Shown one piece after another: positions 23,973-34,531 of a stretch of DNA of 64,000 nt. The position numbers and the translations under genes were made by a program. The first letter of the stretch is position 1, and each line of letters starts with the position of its first letter. Origin of the DNA: Eonycteris spelaea (taxonomy: Eukaryota; Chordata; Mammalia; Chiroptera; Pteropodidae); contig PUFA01000183.1 in NCBI GenBank assembly GCA_003508835.1, forward strand, positions 2,604,001-2,668,000, written 5' to 3'. The notes under the pieces are model-generated. The model saw only the letters and a program-made list of their open reading frames with translations. It searched no databases and was not told the origin of the DNA.

Positions 23973-24212
23973 TGTAGAAAGAGAATGGGCTTAGGAGTCA
24001 GAAGAAACTTCAAATCCCACAACTGCCACTATGATACCAAAAAAAAAAAAAAAACACCCAAAAAACAAAACAAACAACAAAAAAGCAACGATTTAAGTCC
24101 TAAGTCTCTTTTCAGTTTTCTAGGTAGTAATGAAGTCGCTATGAGAATTTGTTAGGAAATCACCTCACACCGAGCCTGGCACAAAGTAAATCATCAATGA
24201 CTATCAGCATCC
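23973..24212 (+). mobile_element. MIR SINE interrupted by an A-rich insertion
   Basis: The MIR 5' part ('gagaatgggcttaggagtca', 'caaatcccacaactgccac') stops at 24039. There follow about 50 bases of poly(A) and AAAAC-type text. MIR then resumes with 'aagtcctaagtctcttttca' and 'cgagcctggcacaaagtaaa'. The insert looks like an expanded A-rich simple repeat. Confidence 0.65.
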
Positions 24213-24653
24213 TTCCAAAGCCTTCAAGTGCCTAGGCACATATTTAAACAATTTACTTGGACTGTTGGCAGTGAGTGATTGGCTAACTCCACTGGAGAAA
24301 CCAATCTGTGCTGAAAAATAAGAGAACAAAGACATTGAGATAGAAGCAGGCATTCTACCTGCTCCAAGAAAAAATAATTATCAACCACCAATTCCTAATT
24401 TAGAAGGCTTATTAGCATTCCAGACGGGCTTCTCACACGTATCTTTATGTGTTGGCATGGTGCATAGTGTGGATTGACTCCCTTTGCACACAGTTTAGTC
24501 TCATTCAGGCATGCTTTCCAATAATTCAGTTTGTGAGTCTAGCTAGTACATTTCCAGATCCCTTAGGTTACCATTTCATATGTGATGTAGATTGCAGTAA
24601 TCACATGCACCACATGAGACTTGGATTTGAAATTAAGTTATATGGTATCATAG
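24213..24653. other. No gene or named repeat recognised
   Basis: Nothing supportable seen. Confidence 0.4.
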
Positions 24654-27600
24654 ATTGGGTTCCCTGGAAACAGATTCTGAGGCAAAGGTTGGCATACAGA
24701 AGGTTTATTAGGGTCTGCCCTCAGGGACAACAGGAAAAGAGGGAAGCAGGATGGACAGAGTTTGGAAAAGTTGAACTGCAATGCATTTGCAAGAGAGACC
24801 TCAACCAACCCCCATGAGGTTCTGTGTACTAAAAAGGCCATTCAGAGGTATCCCCAGCTGAGGCAAATAGAACCAGTGTATTGTACCCTGCATCTATTAT
24901 TCATGGAGTATGGGCTACCCCTAGGAATAGGGCTTACCTCGGCAGCTCCTGTCTGTCAAGGGCAATTTTCAGAGATGGATATAGTCATCAGCCACCAATT
25001 CCAGCATCTGAGAAAATGAATGCCTGGGTCCTGAAAGAGAAATGTGGATGGCCTGCCACAGAGCCCAGGGCCTCTAACGAATACCCACTGTGCTGCTCAA
25101 ACCCACTTGCCTATATCTATCCCATCTACAAACACCTTCTCAGGGATTCTGGTTGGCTCGTTTGCTGAGAAAATTTATAAGAAATTGGTCAAATGAACTA
25201 TGCTTCCCACTGCTGTGGCTGGTCTTAAGGTCATAACTGACAGCCACTGTCTTCCTTCTCTACTCCCCATTCTAGATTCCTTTAAATCTTAGCTATTACC
25301 TCTCCTGGTCTAGGTGGCTTACTGGAGGGTGACCAAATCCTAACCTGTGAAGAGCCGAATCCTTGGTCAGTCTGGTCTTTTCAGGCTGTGGCTGCTGCAC
25401 TTGTCCATTTATCATCAAAATTGCACAAGGTCAAGCCTAAAGGTACCAACTCCAGTAAATCATCAGAATGGCAGAATTGTAGTTTCTTTTGTGAAGTAGT
25501 TCCCTACCTCTTCCTGGTGTGTTCCACCTGCATGGTGACTCCTTTTCTTGGTCTTTTGGCATGATGAGCCATAGCACCCAAAAGCACAGGGATAGGAAAC
25601 ACAAGTCCCCCCCAAGTGGTCACTGGGAGGGTGGTAATTATGGCCACTCCTATTTCTACCCCTTAGTTCTTAGGCATATGCATTCTACCTATTGAGGTCA
25701 CAGCACCATAAAATGTTGGTTGGTTCCAAGTGTATTATTTCCTGATGAATAAATTTTGCCTTTTCTATCAGCTGACAATAAGGACCCACAATGTGGACAC
25801 ATATGTGCATTGAGAGAGAGACCCCAGTGTAAGATTGGTGGATGACACAGGGATTGGGGCCACCTGCTTGTGCAGCTGATTTGTGCCAATCTCAGATGTA
25901 CCACTTTTATGTTACAATCGATTGCTGCTGGGCCACCAACCATATGACTCGGTGGATCTGACAGATGGTAGCTCTGACCAGATGGCCACTTGATGTTTTG
26001 TGCTCAGTGTCATCATAGAACCTGTTTTTCAAATGGTATATGGTTTTCTGCTGCAGGTATTCAATTGCCTGGCTAGCTGTTTGTGTTACGGTTTCTGCAT
26101 TGGGATAAACCTGCTACAAACTCCACAGGGCATTGGTTTTCACTAAAGATATCTCTAGCCTAGTACCCTAGTACTTCTTAAGTGATGAGGCTTCTTGTAC
26201 AGAAGCCAGGTCCTGCTGCAGAGACTCTTACTACTCTCCCCCTCCTTTCCACCTCTACTTACCCTGGCTTTCATGGCTTCTAATAAATGGATTGGAGAAG
26301 TATTCTCAAGTGTGGAATTTGCTGCACCCCAAACCAGAGATGTCTATCATACATTGTACTTTCTTCTTAGTGGTGGGAAGTGTGAGATGCAATACTTGTC
26401 CTTTACTTTGGAATAGATACCCTGGCATTCCCCATATTCTAAACTGCACTGATGCAGGGGCCTCTGAACTTCATAGGGTATCTCCTATCCTCTGGAGCTC
26501 AAGCGACTTACCAAAGCCTCTAAAATATTTGTCTTGGTGTTTATCTCTGTCGTGTTTCATGGGATGTGATTTATATAATTTATTATTTATATGATCTTGG
26601 CAGGGAGAGGGAAGCAGTTTCAGAGGCTTTCATTTGCTATTCTCTGATATGATAGCTCTAACCTCACAGGCCAAGACACCTGTGTGGAAGATTTACAAAC
26701 TACTAGTTATGTCCATTCAAAATATCCATGTGGGGACCAATGGGTGGGTCTATGGACCCAGCAATACAGTGTGAGCCAAATCTGGGCCAGAACTCCACTT
26801 ATTGCCTCACTTCCATATCTAGTAGAGGGGCTATATTACTTCAGGACCCCAGCTATCAAAGTAACCTTGGAGTCCATGTTCACTAGTCCTCAAAATGTTT
26901 GAGTATTTTCCTTTTCCCAGTGCATAGTTACCCAAGTAAGTAACTGTAGGTCCCTTTGAGGATGGCAGGGGGAATCATTACCTTATATACTTTCCATGAT
27001 GCCATGGGATCCTTCTTCCTGGTGACTTGGCTTCTCCTTTGGTCAAAGGATTCCAGATCTGGATATAGGCTCAAGTCTAGGAACTGAACAATGAATTATG
27101 TCTACTTCTTGAAGCTGCTGCCCTCAGTCTTCTAAACATCCATCCTTGGCTGTCACTCTGACCTTGTTGCTTGTTACAATAATTGCACCCACTTGCTTCT
27201 GTTGGAAAGGAGAAGCTTAACTAAGAAACAATAGCAAGAGAGGCTTCAGCTAATTCTGAGAAGCCTATAGCTGATGTTCTGTGGCTAGGATGGCTCTTTA
27301 GAGTTGTACCTAATTAAGACAAGGAGGCCGGATCTTTGTACACTGGCAGAAACCAATAAATGGTGTGGAATTCATCCTTTGGGCTAGGCAGCTTCCTATG
27401 GCCAAGGGAAATTCCTAGTAGTAAGCTGCAGCCAACCCTCCTGGCATCTGAGGACCATGCTTCTGGACCATGCCTCAGACCTAAAAGGAGTTTCTGAGTG
27501 ACATACTACAGTATTCACTACATGTGGGGAGAGAGGCAGTTCACAAAGGATCGATCTTGCCTATGTGGATCATGGTGAGGGCGGTATGATTCTGGAGAAA

Positions 27601-27720
27601 GGAGTTATAGCAGCAGTTTCCTGACTCTTCAGTCTCTAATCATGTCAGAGGTGGCAGCTCCCTTGACTTTCCAGTTCTGCAGCATTGTTTTGAGAAGTAT
27701 CCTGAAAACTTAGATAAGGG
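24654..27720 (-). mobile_element. ERVL-like endogenous retrovirus remnant with LTR
   Basis: On the left, 'gggttccctggaaacagatt' and 'ggtttattaggg' read as the reverse complement of an ERVL/MLT2-type LTR, in which the TTTATT is the inverted poly(A) signal. This implies minus-strand orientation with the 3' LTR at low coordinates. To the right, about 2.5 kb resembles reverse-complement ERVL internal sequence, for example 'gaggcttcttgtacagaagc', 'gtgttacggtttctgcattg', 'catgggatgtgatttatata'. All frames are broken by stops and shifts, so it is an inert fossil. I did not find the matching 5' LTR, and the right boundary is uncertain by several hundred bases. Confidence 0.55.
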
Positions 27721-28873
27721 TCTACATGAACTCTGAATAAATCCTTTTCAGCTTAAAATAGAGTAGATTCTGTTGTGTCAACTAAGAAACTTGAACAAAG
27801 TATTTGATAGTATCATCCATTCTGGTTAGATAGTGCTGTGCTGTATTGGCCATTATAAATAGAAAATGAATATTACATAAACTTCATCAATACAGTCAGG
27901 TTTCTGGGCTAAAGGCAAAGTAGTGAATTTATTTTATATGCCAGTCTTCCCGGGCCCCACAGCTCTCTCATGGTTGTTGATTGACGTGGGGTCAGTGCCC
28001 AGGTTTTGGAGAATTTGTGCTCATATTACTTGGCTATTTAGGCTTTCAAGAAAGGGACATGGGCAGATTACTTTGGAGGAAAAACCTCTTTTTAATATTT
28101 CAAGGAATTGTAGTGTAGTCAATTACACATTTCAGTAGCTATAGTCACTCATGATCTCAGTGCTTTAGGAAACAAGGACAACTGGCCAGTGTCATTGGAT
28201 ATGCAGTCTAAACTTGAAAATATTGCCTTCTTTTCGTACCTTAGCATTTGTTCTTTTTCAAAAGGGGATTTCGCTGGATTGTTATTCCTCCATATAATCG
28301 GAACTTATTATTGTGCAATAATAATATTGTGCCAAGCTTTTGCAAAGTCAGCTGGCTTTTCATATGTCTAGCTTGTATATGGTTGCTTTTGGTTTCCTCA
28401 CAAATTTCTGGTTCCGCCAGCTGGAGCCAGGGTAGCAAGAGTCATCATAGAACTTATAGAGATAATAGAATGATACTTTGTTTTAAAAGTAATAACTGTT
28501 TTGGGGTAAATCAGTAGGGTTTTGCACAGACCTAATGCAGTCATTCCAGTGCTGTACCCTTCCAGAAAATGGCTTGTGAGATCTGGGCCCCAAGTGTCAT
28601 ATCAAGGAGAGTTATTGTCTCCCTTCCTATCTCTAGAGCCCTTTCTATAAATCCGTCTATTTTTTTCAATGGCCTCAAATAACTTAGTGTAATATGCTTT
28701 GTAGAGAAGTTGTTTTAAGAAGATGCATACATTTGAAGGTAGAACCTTGTGTACATACTGGACACAAGAGAATAAATTTCTTCTATTTTTTCAAACAAAA
28801 AGGTAATATTTTTAAATCTCATATAACTGTCATAACAATGGTTTACAAATATACTTAAGGATACGTTTGAAAA
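27721..28873. other. No gene or named repeat recognised
   Basis: May include the eroded 5' end of the retroviral remnant to its left. Overlapping plus-strand frames of up to 89 codons near 28189-28517 show no exon signals I trust. Confidence 0.35.
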
Positions 28874-28997
28874 GTTACCTGGGCTTCTTGTTAGATCTCT
28901 AAATGCCCAGGTCCATCGAATCAGAATCCCTGGAGGCAAGGCTGAAAGAGCTGTGTGTTTAACAAGTGCTCAAGGTGATTCTTACCAGAAAACTTTA
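28874..28997 (+). mobile_element. MER5A DNA transposon fragment
   Basis: Blocks 'ttacctgggcttcttgttag', 'tccatcgaatcagaatccct' and 'gtgtgtttaacaagtgctca' plus 'ggtgattctta' follow MER5A order. The left end is missing. Confidence 0.75.
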
Positions 28998-29834
28998 GGA
29001 AATCAAGCCCTTTGCTATAGTTCTCTCTCTCGATGGTATTATATATATCTAATAAATGGCCTGCAGTTGTCTTCACCTACTTGTGTCACAGATGCACCCT
29101 ATTTATGCATGGCTGAACCAATTAGATACACAGAAAGTAGTTGTTAAACAGACTTCAATATTTAAACTAAGGGAACTGATATCAGTGTGGCCTTTATTAA
29201 AAAATCAAGGTGATAATGTAAAGCTAGGTGGACAGACTAAAAGCAAGTCTGCTGAAACATGATGACTTCATGACCAGTTTATAAATAATATATTGCATAG
29301 TGCTAATACATTACTTTTTCCTTTCATCCTGGATTCTTAGAAATCTCCATGGCTTTCTTCCCTAATGAGAAATAATTCTGTGGAACACAAGCTAAATACT
29401 AGGCTCTTTTCTTTGTTGAGAAGACAGAAGTATAGTTTGACAGTAATAAATGAGTATATCACCTAATTACTTAAACATGAGTCTTCAGCAAAAATGAAAT
29501 GACTTGAAGCTTTTCAACAAATATCAGCTTTAAGCTCAGTAAATAATAGCTTGTGTCAAATTTGTTTATCAGCGTAGGTAATTTGTTCTTAACTAGACAT
29601 ATTTTACACTTGAAGTAATGTTTTACTAGAACCACATAAAGCAATTATGCAATTGACAATAAATATGTCACACTGGTAACTAATTCATATAAAGTTTGTT
29701 AAAACCATAATAGAACTGCTTAGAGTATAGAAAAACAATACATAAATAACTAGATATAGCAAAAGACAGATGGTGTGGAAAAGGCAACATAAGAGAAATA
29801 AAGACATGAACAAAATTGTGTGTGTGTGATCATA
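28998..29834. other. No gene or named repeat recognised
   Basis: AT-rich, nothing supportable seen. Confidence 0.4.
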
Positions 29835-30010
29835 TTTTTTCAAATACCTGGAACTCACTTGATAATATGCCAGACCCTCTCCTCAGAACTTTTCAGGGAG
29901 ATATTGAATCCAATTATGGTAGATGGAGAAACTGAGGATTTTAAGTTTAGCAGTTTGTCCTATAATATACCATTAATTACTGATGAAACTGAAGTCCAGG
30001 CCCAGGTATA
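29835..30010 (-). mobile_element. MIR SINE
   Basis: Reverse-complement MIR order: atatgccagaccctctcctc, 'gatggagaaactgaggattt', 'tgatgaaactgaagtccagg'. It forms a divergent pair with the next MIR. Confidence 0.65.
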
Positions 30011-30034
30011 GCTGACCCTAGAGCCATGTTTTTC

Positions 30035-30258
30035 TGACCAGTGTTTAGTATAGTGTTATATGAGCATGGATTTTAGGGTCAGATATACCTTGGTTAGTGT
30101 CTTGGCTCAGCAACTCACCAGATGTATGATCACAGTGAAATTACTTAATATCTCTTAGCTTTAATAATAATAGCATCACCACATAGGATTATTGTGAGGC
30201 TTAAATGAGAAAACACATGGGAACAATAGCATAATGCGTGGTACATATCAAGCATTAC
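30035..30258 (+). mobile_element. MIR SINE, nearly full length
   Basis: Blocks 'atgagcatggattttagggt', 'ttggctcagcaactcaccag', 'gattattgtgaggcttaaat' and 'gtggtacatatcaagcatta' give a good sense-strand MIR. Confidence 0.8.
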
Positions 30259-30471
30259 GAAAAGTTGGCTAATATATCTCTAGGGAAGTCAGTAGAGTAA
30301 ATAATTAATCAATAGACTAAGAATTGAGCACCATTTCAAATGGTATTTTTCCCTGTACTATTTTAGGTAGATATGGACTGAGTGTAACCAAGGCTGTGGT
30401 TTAATACAGACTTCCTAGTCCCGAGACAATCTTACTTTTAAATTTTTTTCTTATTTTTGAAAAATATATTT

Positions 30472-30982
30472 CATTTAACTCAATAATCATTATTTAAGCA
30501 CCTGTGTCAGTTCCCTCCTTCAAGGAGCTCACAGCCTTAAAGGTTGGGTATAGCAGGAGGACAGCAGAGAAAGAAATGGGAAGTAGCTGGAAGGAAAATA
30601 AGTAGGAATTCAAACTGACAGAATATCCCAGAGGACCGAGTTTTGCCCAAAGAAGTGAACAACTTCTGGTAAAGTAGAAATCCTGCCTCACAAACTGATG
30701 AAGACACATAACAGTTCACTGAAGTAAGTGAAGAGGTAATACTTAAAAAGAGATATAAAGGATGAGTAGGAGTGGGCCAGGCAAAGAATTGTGGTAAATG
30801 CAAAGGGCTGAAAATAAGAGAGAGCACTGTGGCTTGGCTCATCAGATTCAGTAAGTATGTCCATATGGCTGGAAGGCATATGGGCTGGGGCGAGCAGGTA
30901 GAGAAAGGGCTGTGGTAAAACATTAGGCTATATAGATTGAAAGAATCAATTCCTGAAGAATCTTGCATGCCCTTTATGCTCT
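30472..30982 (+). mobile_element. Ancient interspersed repeat, 'family A', copy 3
   Basis: Recognised by 'ttcaaggagctcacagcctt', 'gagtgggccaggcaaagaat', 'gcaaagggctgaaaataaga' and 'ggctatatagattgaaagaa'. More diverged than copies 1, 2 and the nested copy. Confidence 0.55.
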
Positions 30983-30987
30983 GTGTC

Positions 30988-31072
30988 TCTGATTTGTTAC
31001 TTCAACTGCGCATTAGAATCACTTGGGAACATTTTTAGAAGTACTGTTGGAGTACTGCATCCAAAAGCAACA
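30988..31072 (+). mobile_element. MER5-like DNA transposon fragment
   Basis: 'ttagaatcacttgggaacat' followed by 'gaagtactg' resembles the left half of MER5-family elements. Confidence 0.45.
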
Positions 31073-32872
31073 ATCTAGACTATTTGGGGCTCACCTTCCT
31101 ACTCAAAAAATTAAATTAAAAATTAGACAAAATGTATTTTAAAAATCTCTAGCACCTGAGAACTACCAAGAGAGTGAGAATTTGGAGGTCCAAGATCCAG
31201 AAGAGGGAAAGCCAAGAGCCATGATTTGATATTTGGGGCAATTTTTTTTTTTTCTAAGGGCCAATTTCAAAATTAGTGCCTGAGAGATCGAGAAATGGGA
31301 GTTTTCATAGGACTGCAGATACAGGATGAAAATTGTAGTTCAGAACCCATCAAAGTATATTAGACTTGGTATATATGTCCCTGGGCTTCATTTTGGACCC
31401 CCAAAATTTACACACTAGGAGTAATGATGTTCTGGAAATAAAACAAACCTCATAAAAACTGAAGCCTAGATTTAATCATCTAATTCCCTGATTAGGTTAA
31501 GGTGACCTTATTCTAGTCTACCTACCTTTCAAAAGTAAAGGTAAATTCTCTTTGGTGAAGATTATAATATCATCCAGAGACTTAAATTATATCTACAATG
31601 TTCCAAAGACAATGTTTAACACTCAACCAAAACTAACAAGAGAAAAAATAAAAATCTTGACTGAAAACCCAGAAAAAAACTGAGACGATATAAACAGAAA
31701 CATAAGATAGTTATAAAGTGGATGTCTGGAATGATCAGACATAGACTTTTAATAACTATAATTAATGTATTTGAGGGATTAAATAACAAGTGGAAGAATT
31801 TCAGAACAAACAAGCAAATGGAAAAAATAGAATGAAAATAAAATCACAAGTAAGAAATCGATGGATAGGTTTAATAACTGAGTCAATACACAGTAAAAAT
31901 AGATGAAAATACTAAATGGAGGTATAGAAAGACAGAAGTAGAATGGGGGGGGAAACTAATACAAAAGATTGCCAAGTCTAAAATTTAGTTAATTGGAGTC
32001 CAGAAGTAAAGAAGAAAGAGTCTGGTAAAAAAGTAAAATTTGAAGAGATAACGGCTTTGAAGTTTTTAGAATTATGAAAGACATCAAACAATTGATGCAA
32101 AAAAGTTCAAAGAACTCTAACTAGTATAATTACACAGAAAATCACACATAAGCCCATAATAGTAAAGCTTCTGAAAACCAAAGACAAAACCAATAGTTTA
32201 AATGGTTCTAGAAAAAAAGGACATACTACTCTCAGAAGAGTGCTAGGAAGACTGATCATTGACTCCCAACAGAAAAACCAGAAACAAATAGAGTATTATC
32301 TTTAACATACCCCAAGAAAATATCCAACTTATAAATTATGTATTTTGAGAAAATATTCTTCAAAAACTAAGAAAAAGGATTCTACTTCTAAGAAGCTTAT
32401 AATAGGCTATGTCAGACCATTGATCCTGCTGCAACATGAGATGCCACCACACAGCTATTTGAATGTCTAAAAATTTAAAACTGACCAAAGCAAGGATGCA
32501 AACCCAACAGAACTCATACATTACTTTTCAGAATGCAAAATGGTATGGCTACTTTGAAAAGCAGTTTGTTGTTGTTTTTTTTAATAAAGTTAAACATATA
32601 CTTATCATATGACCTAGCAATCTACCTCTTAGATATTCATTCAAGACAAATAAAATCTTATATTCACATAAAAAATAATATTTGTAATGGCTTTATCCAT
32701 AATCATCAAAAACTGAAGCAACGCAAATGTAAATCAACAGGTGAATGAATAAATAGTGAGATATCCATCCTTTCAAAAGAATATTACTTCGCAACACAAA
32801 GGAACAACGATATTTACAAAAAATGGATGAATCTCTAGTGTATTTTGTTAAGTGAAAGAAGCCAAACTCAAA

Positions 32873-32907
32873 ACACACACACACACACACGCACACACAC
32901 ACACGCG

Positions 32908-32942
<35 letters not shown>
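32873..32942 (+). repeat. (CA)n with internal (CG) alternation
   Basis: Seventy bases of strict purine-pyrimidine alternation. CA units surround an 'acgcgcacgcgcgcac' core. It sits in the old L1. Such sequence is a classic Z-DNA former. Confidence 0.9.
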
Positions 32943-33354
32943 TACATTCTAGATGATTATGGTAAATGTTGAACAAGCTCTCCAAATAAAAACTCTCTGA
33001 TTTGCAACATTTGCCAATTATACTACTGTAAATATTTCTACCATGTCCAATTTTAAGCTACCATTTTGATGACTCTGCACTTGGAATTGGGAAGCAATGA
33101 AAATCAGCACAGTATTGTATAGTATTTCCATCATACAAACACAATAGATATAAATAATGTTACAATCATAGATAAGAGTACAGTGTAAAATAATTAGGAA
33201 GTAATGAAGTTTTAATACACCTTTTAAAAATGCAATATATTGAATTATAAGTTTATGTAATTTCATTTTAAACAATGTTTTTTTAAACATAGGCTTTGAA
33301 AAATTCAGAGTTTAGCAATTGGCTAGCTCTAACATATCACTAAGCACAAAGAAA
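32943..33354. other. Unidentified insertion inside the L1
   Basis: L1 text stops at the CA repeat and resumes at 33355 with 'ggttttgaggtggtagaaag'. The intervening 410 bases match no family I recognise. See findings. Confidence 0.4.
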
Positions 33355-33504
33355 GGTTTTGAGGTGGTAGAAAGTATTCCCTATCTTGATTTTGGTGGTG
33401 TTTTACAATTGTATAAATTTATCAAAACTATGGATCTGTATACTTAAAAGAGTCAATTTTATTGTATATAAATTATACAATAATTATACAAAAAAATCTA
33501 ACTA

Positions 33505-33805
33505 CTAAATATGTATGTATCTTTTCATCCATCAATATCAATTACAGGAATCTATCCTCAGTTAAATTCAAACATATCCTCCATTGATTTTAATAATAAA
33601 AATTGAAATTAACCTGAAATCCATAAATTAAATAATGAATAAATAAATAGTTGTATAGCCATACAAGAGAATATTCTTAAGCTAGAAAAGATGAAGAGTG
33701 GCTGAGGGATAAAGGTTAAGAGAGGCTTACTTTTCATGCACACCCTGTTGTACATTTTGAAATTTTACATATGTACATATTACTTTTTCAAAAGATAAAA
33801 AAACC
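33505..33805 (+). mobile_element. L1M LINE 3' end, second fragment
   Basis: Blocks 'agttgtatagccatacaaga', 'gtggctgagggataaagg', 'caccctgttgtacattttga' and 'actttttcaaaagataaaaa' are the 3' end of another old L1 subfamily in the same orientation. Confidence 0.6.
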
Positions 33806-34011
33806 TAAGTCGGTTTCAATCAGAATAAAATAAAGACATTTTCAAATAAACACTCTTGATATAATTTATAACCAGCACACCTTCATCAATATTAAATGCC
33901 TTCACTACTATCTAATGCATTGCTCACAATTCTATAGATGAGGTAGTGGAGGCGCAGAGACTAAAAGCCTTTTCCTGGGGCACAGAGCAGTGAGGTGTAG
34001 CTCTGACCTTG

Positions 34012-34023
34012 AAAATGAACACT
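34012..34023. repeat. Left target-site duplication of the tRNA/5S SINE
   Basis: AAAATGAACACT here is repeated as AAAAGTGAACACT at 34256-34268, with one inserted G. These flank the SINE exactly. Confidence 0.8.
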
Positions 34024-34045
34024 TTATTATTATTACTATTATTTA

Positions 34046-34167
34046 TGCCTACAGCACTTGGTCTTCCTAGGTGGTCCTTTATCCAAGTACTAAGAAGGCC
34101 CAGACCCTGCTTAGCTTCCAAAATCAGATCAGACATCTAGTTTGTTCAAGGTGGCATGGCCACAGAC
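34046..34167 (-). other. 5S rRNA-derived body of the SINE
   Basis: Spans 5S from its first to last bases: starts gtctgtggccatgcc and ends agtgctgtaggc on the minus strand. The internal A-box region is nearly intact; the C-box region ('ggataaaggaccaccta') is more changed. It is not a functional 5S gene. Confidence 0.88.
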
Positions 34168-34176
34168 CATGGACCA

Positions 34177-34249
34177 TGGCTCCACTGGGCCATGAACCTA
34201 GGACCTTCTGAATGTAAAGCAGACGTGTTAACTGCTGCACTATGGAACC
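34177..34249 (-). other. tRNA-Val(UAC)-derived head of the SINE
   Basis: Exactly 73 bases. Anticodon loop 'tttacat' with TAC, T-arm region 'ggtcctaggttcatgg', 3' end 'ggagcca'. The B-box differs from GGTTCNANNCC at one position. This is a SINE promoter head, not a tRNA gene, because it is fused to 5S sequence without a terminator. Confidence 0.85.
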
Positions 34250-34255
34250 ATGTCC

Positions 34256-34268
34256 AAAAGTGAACACT
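34256..34268. repeat. Right target-site duplication of the tRNA/5S SINE
   Basis: Matches 34012-34023 except for one extra G. Confidence 0.8.
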
Positions 34269-34531
34269 CTTAATAGCTTTGCTAAACTGCCTTTCAGGAA
34301 AGTTCAGAGAGGATCAAGGAATCCTCAGTGGGGCAGTGGTAACTGAAGTCAAGGTGAGCTATAACATCCGTGAGAGGGAATTTGAAAAAGAGAAAGACAA
34401 AGAATCAAGATTAGAAACTTGAAAATATTGGTACTTAGGAGAAAGAGGAGGCTGACAAGAAAATATAAAGGAATTGTCAAAAAGAAACTACATAACTCAA
34501 TGAGGGTTGCTTAAAATGTTGGCAGAAAATA

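Larger units (their letters stand above)
31085..33495 (+). mobile_element. L1ME/HAL1-like LINE with large internal deletion
   Basis: The left part (31085-31600) resembles an old L1 5' UTR, with 'gggccaatttcaaaattagt' and 'gtgcctgagagatcg'. At 31600-32400 there is decayed ORF1-type sequence ('aattggagtccagaagtaaa', 'gtaaagcttctgaaaaccaa'). From 32410 the text jumps to the end of ORF2 ('ggctttatccataatcatca', 'gtaaatcaacaggtgaatga'). The L1 3' UTR is at 33355-33495. Most of ORF2 is absent, as in HAL1 elements, which carry ORF1 only. A CA repeat and about 410 bases of unrelated sequence split the 3' part. All frames are broken. Confidence 0.65.
34024..34255 (-). mobile_element. Hybrid tRNA-Val/5S rRNA SINE (megabat MEG-TR type)
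   Basis: Read on the minus strand: a 6-base leader, a 73-base tRNA-like head (34177-34249), a 9-base linker, a body of about 121 bases matching the whole of 5S rRNA (34046-34167), and an A/T tail of (TAA)-type units ending in the left duplication. The head opens ggttccatagtgcagcag and keeps the cloverleaf length, a TAC anticodon position and a pairable acceptor stem, so it derives from tRNA-Val(UAC). The 5S body keeps 'gaagctaagcagggtctg', the region of the internal promoter A-box. The 13-base flanking duplications show L1-style retroposition. From the literature I recall such hybrid SINEs only from fruit bats. Confidence 0.88.

Noticed and set aside
24449..25168. Frames of 85-122 codons as genes
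   Set aside because: They cover the inverted retroviral LTR and its flank.
34046..34167. Functional 5S rRNA gene
   Set aside because: It is fused to a tRNA-like head, has several substitutions in the C-box region, lacks a T-run terminator, and is flanked by retroposition duplications.
34177..34249. Functional tRNA-Val gene
   Set aside because: There is an anticodon-stem mismatch, a changed T-arm, no T-run terminator, and a direct join to 5S sequence. It is a SINE head.
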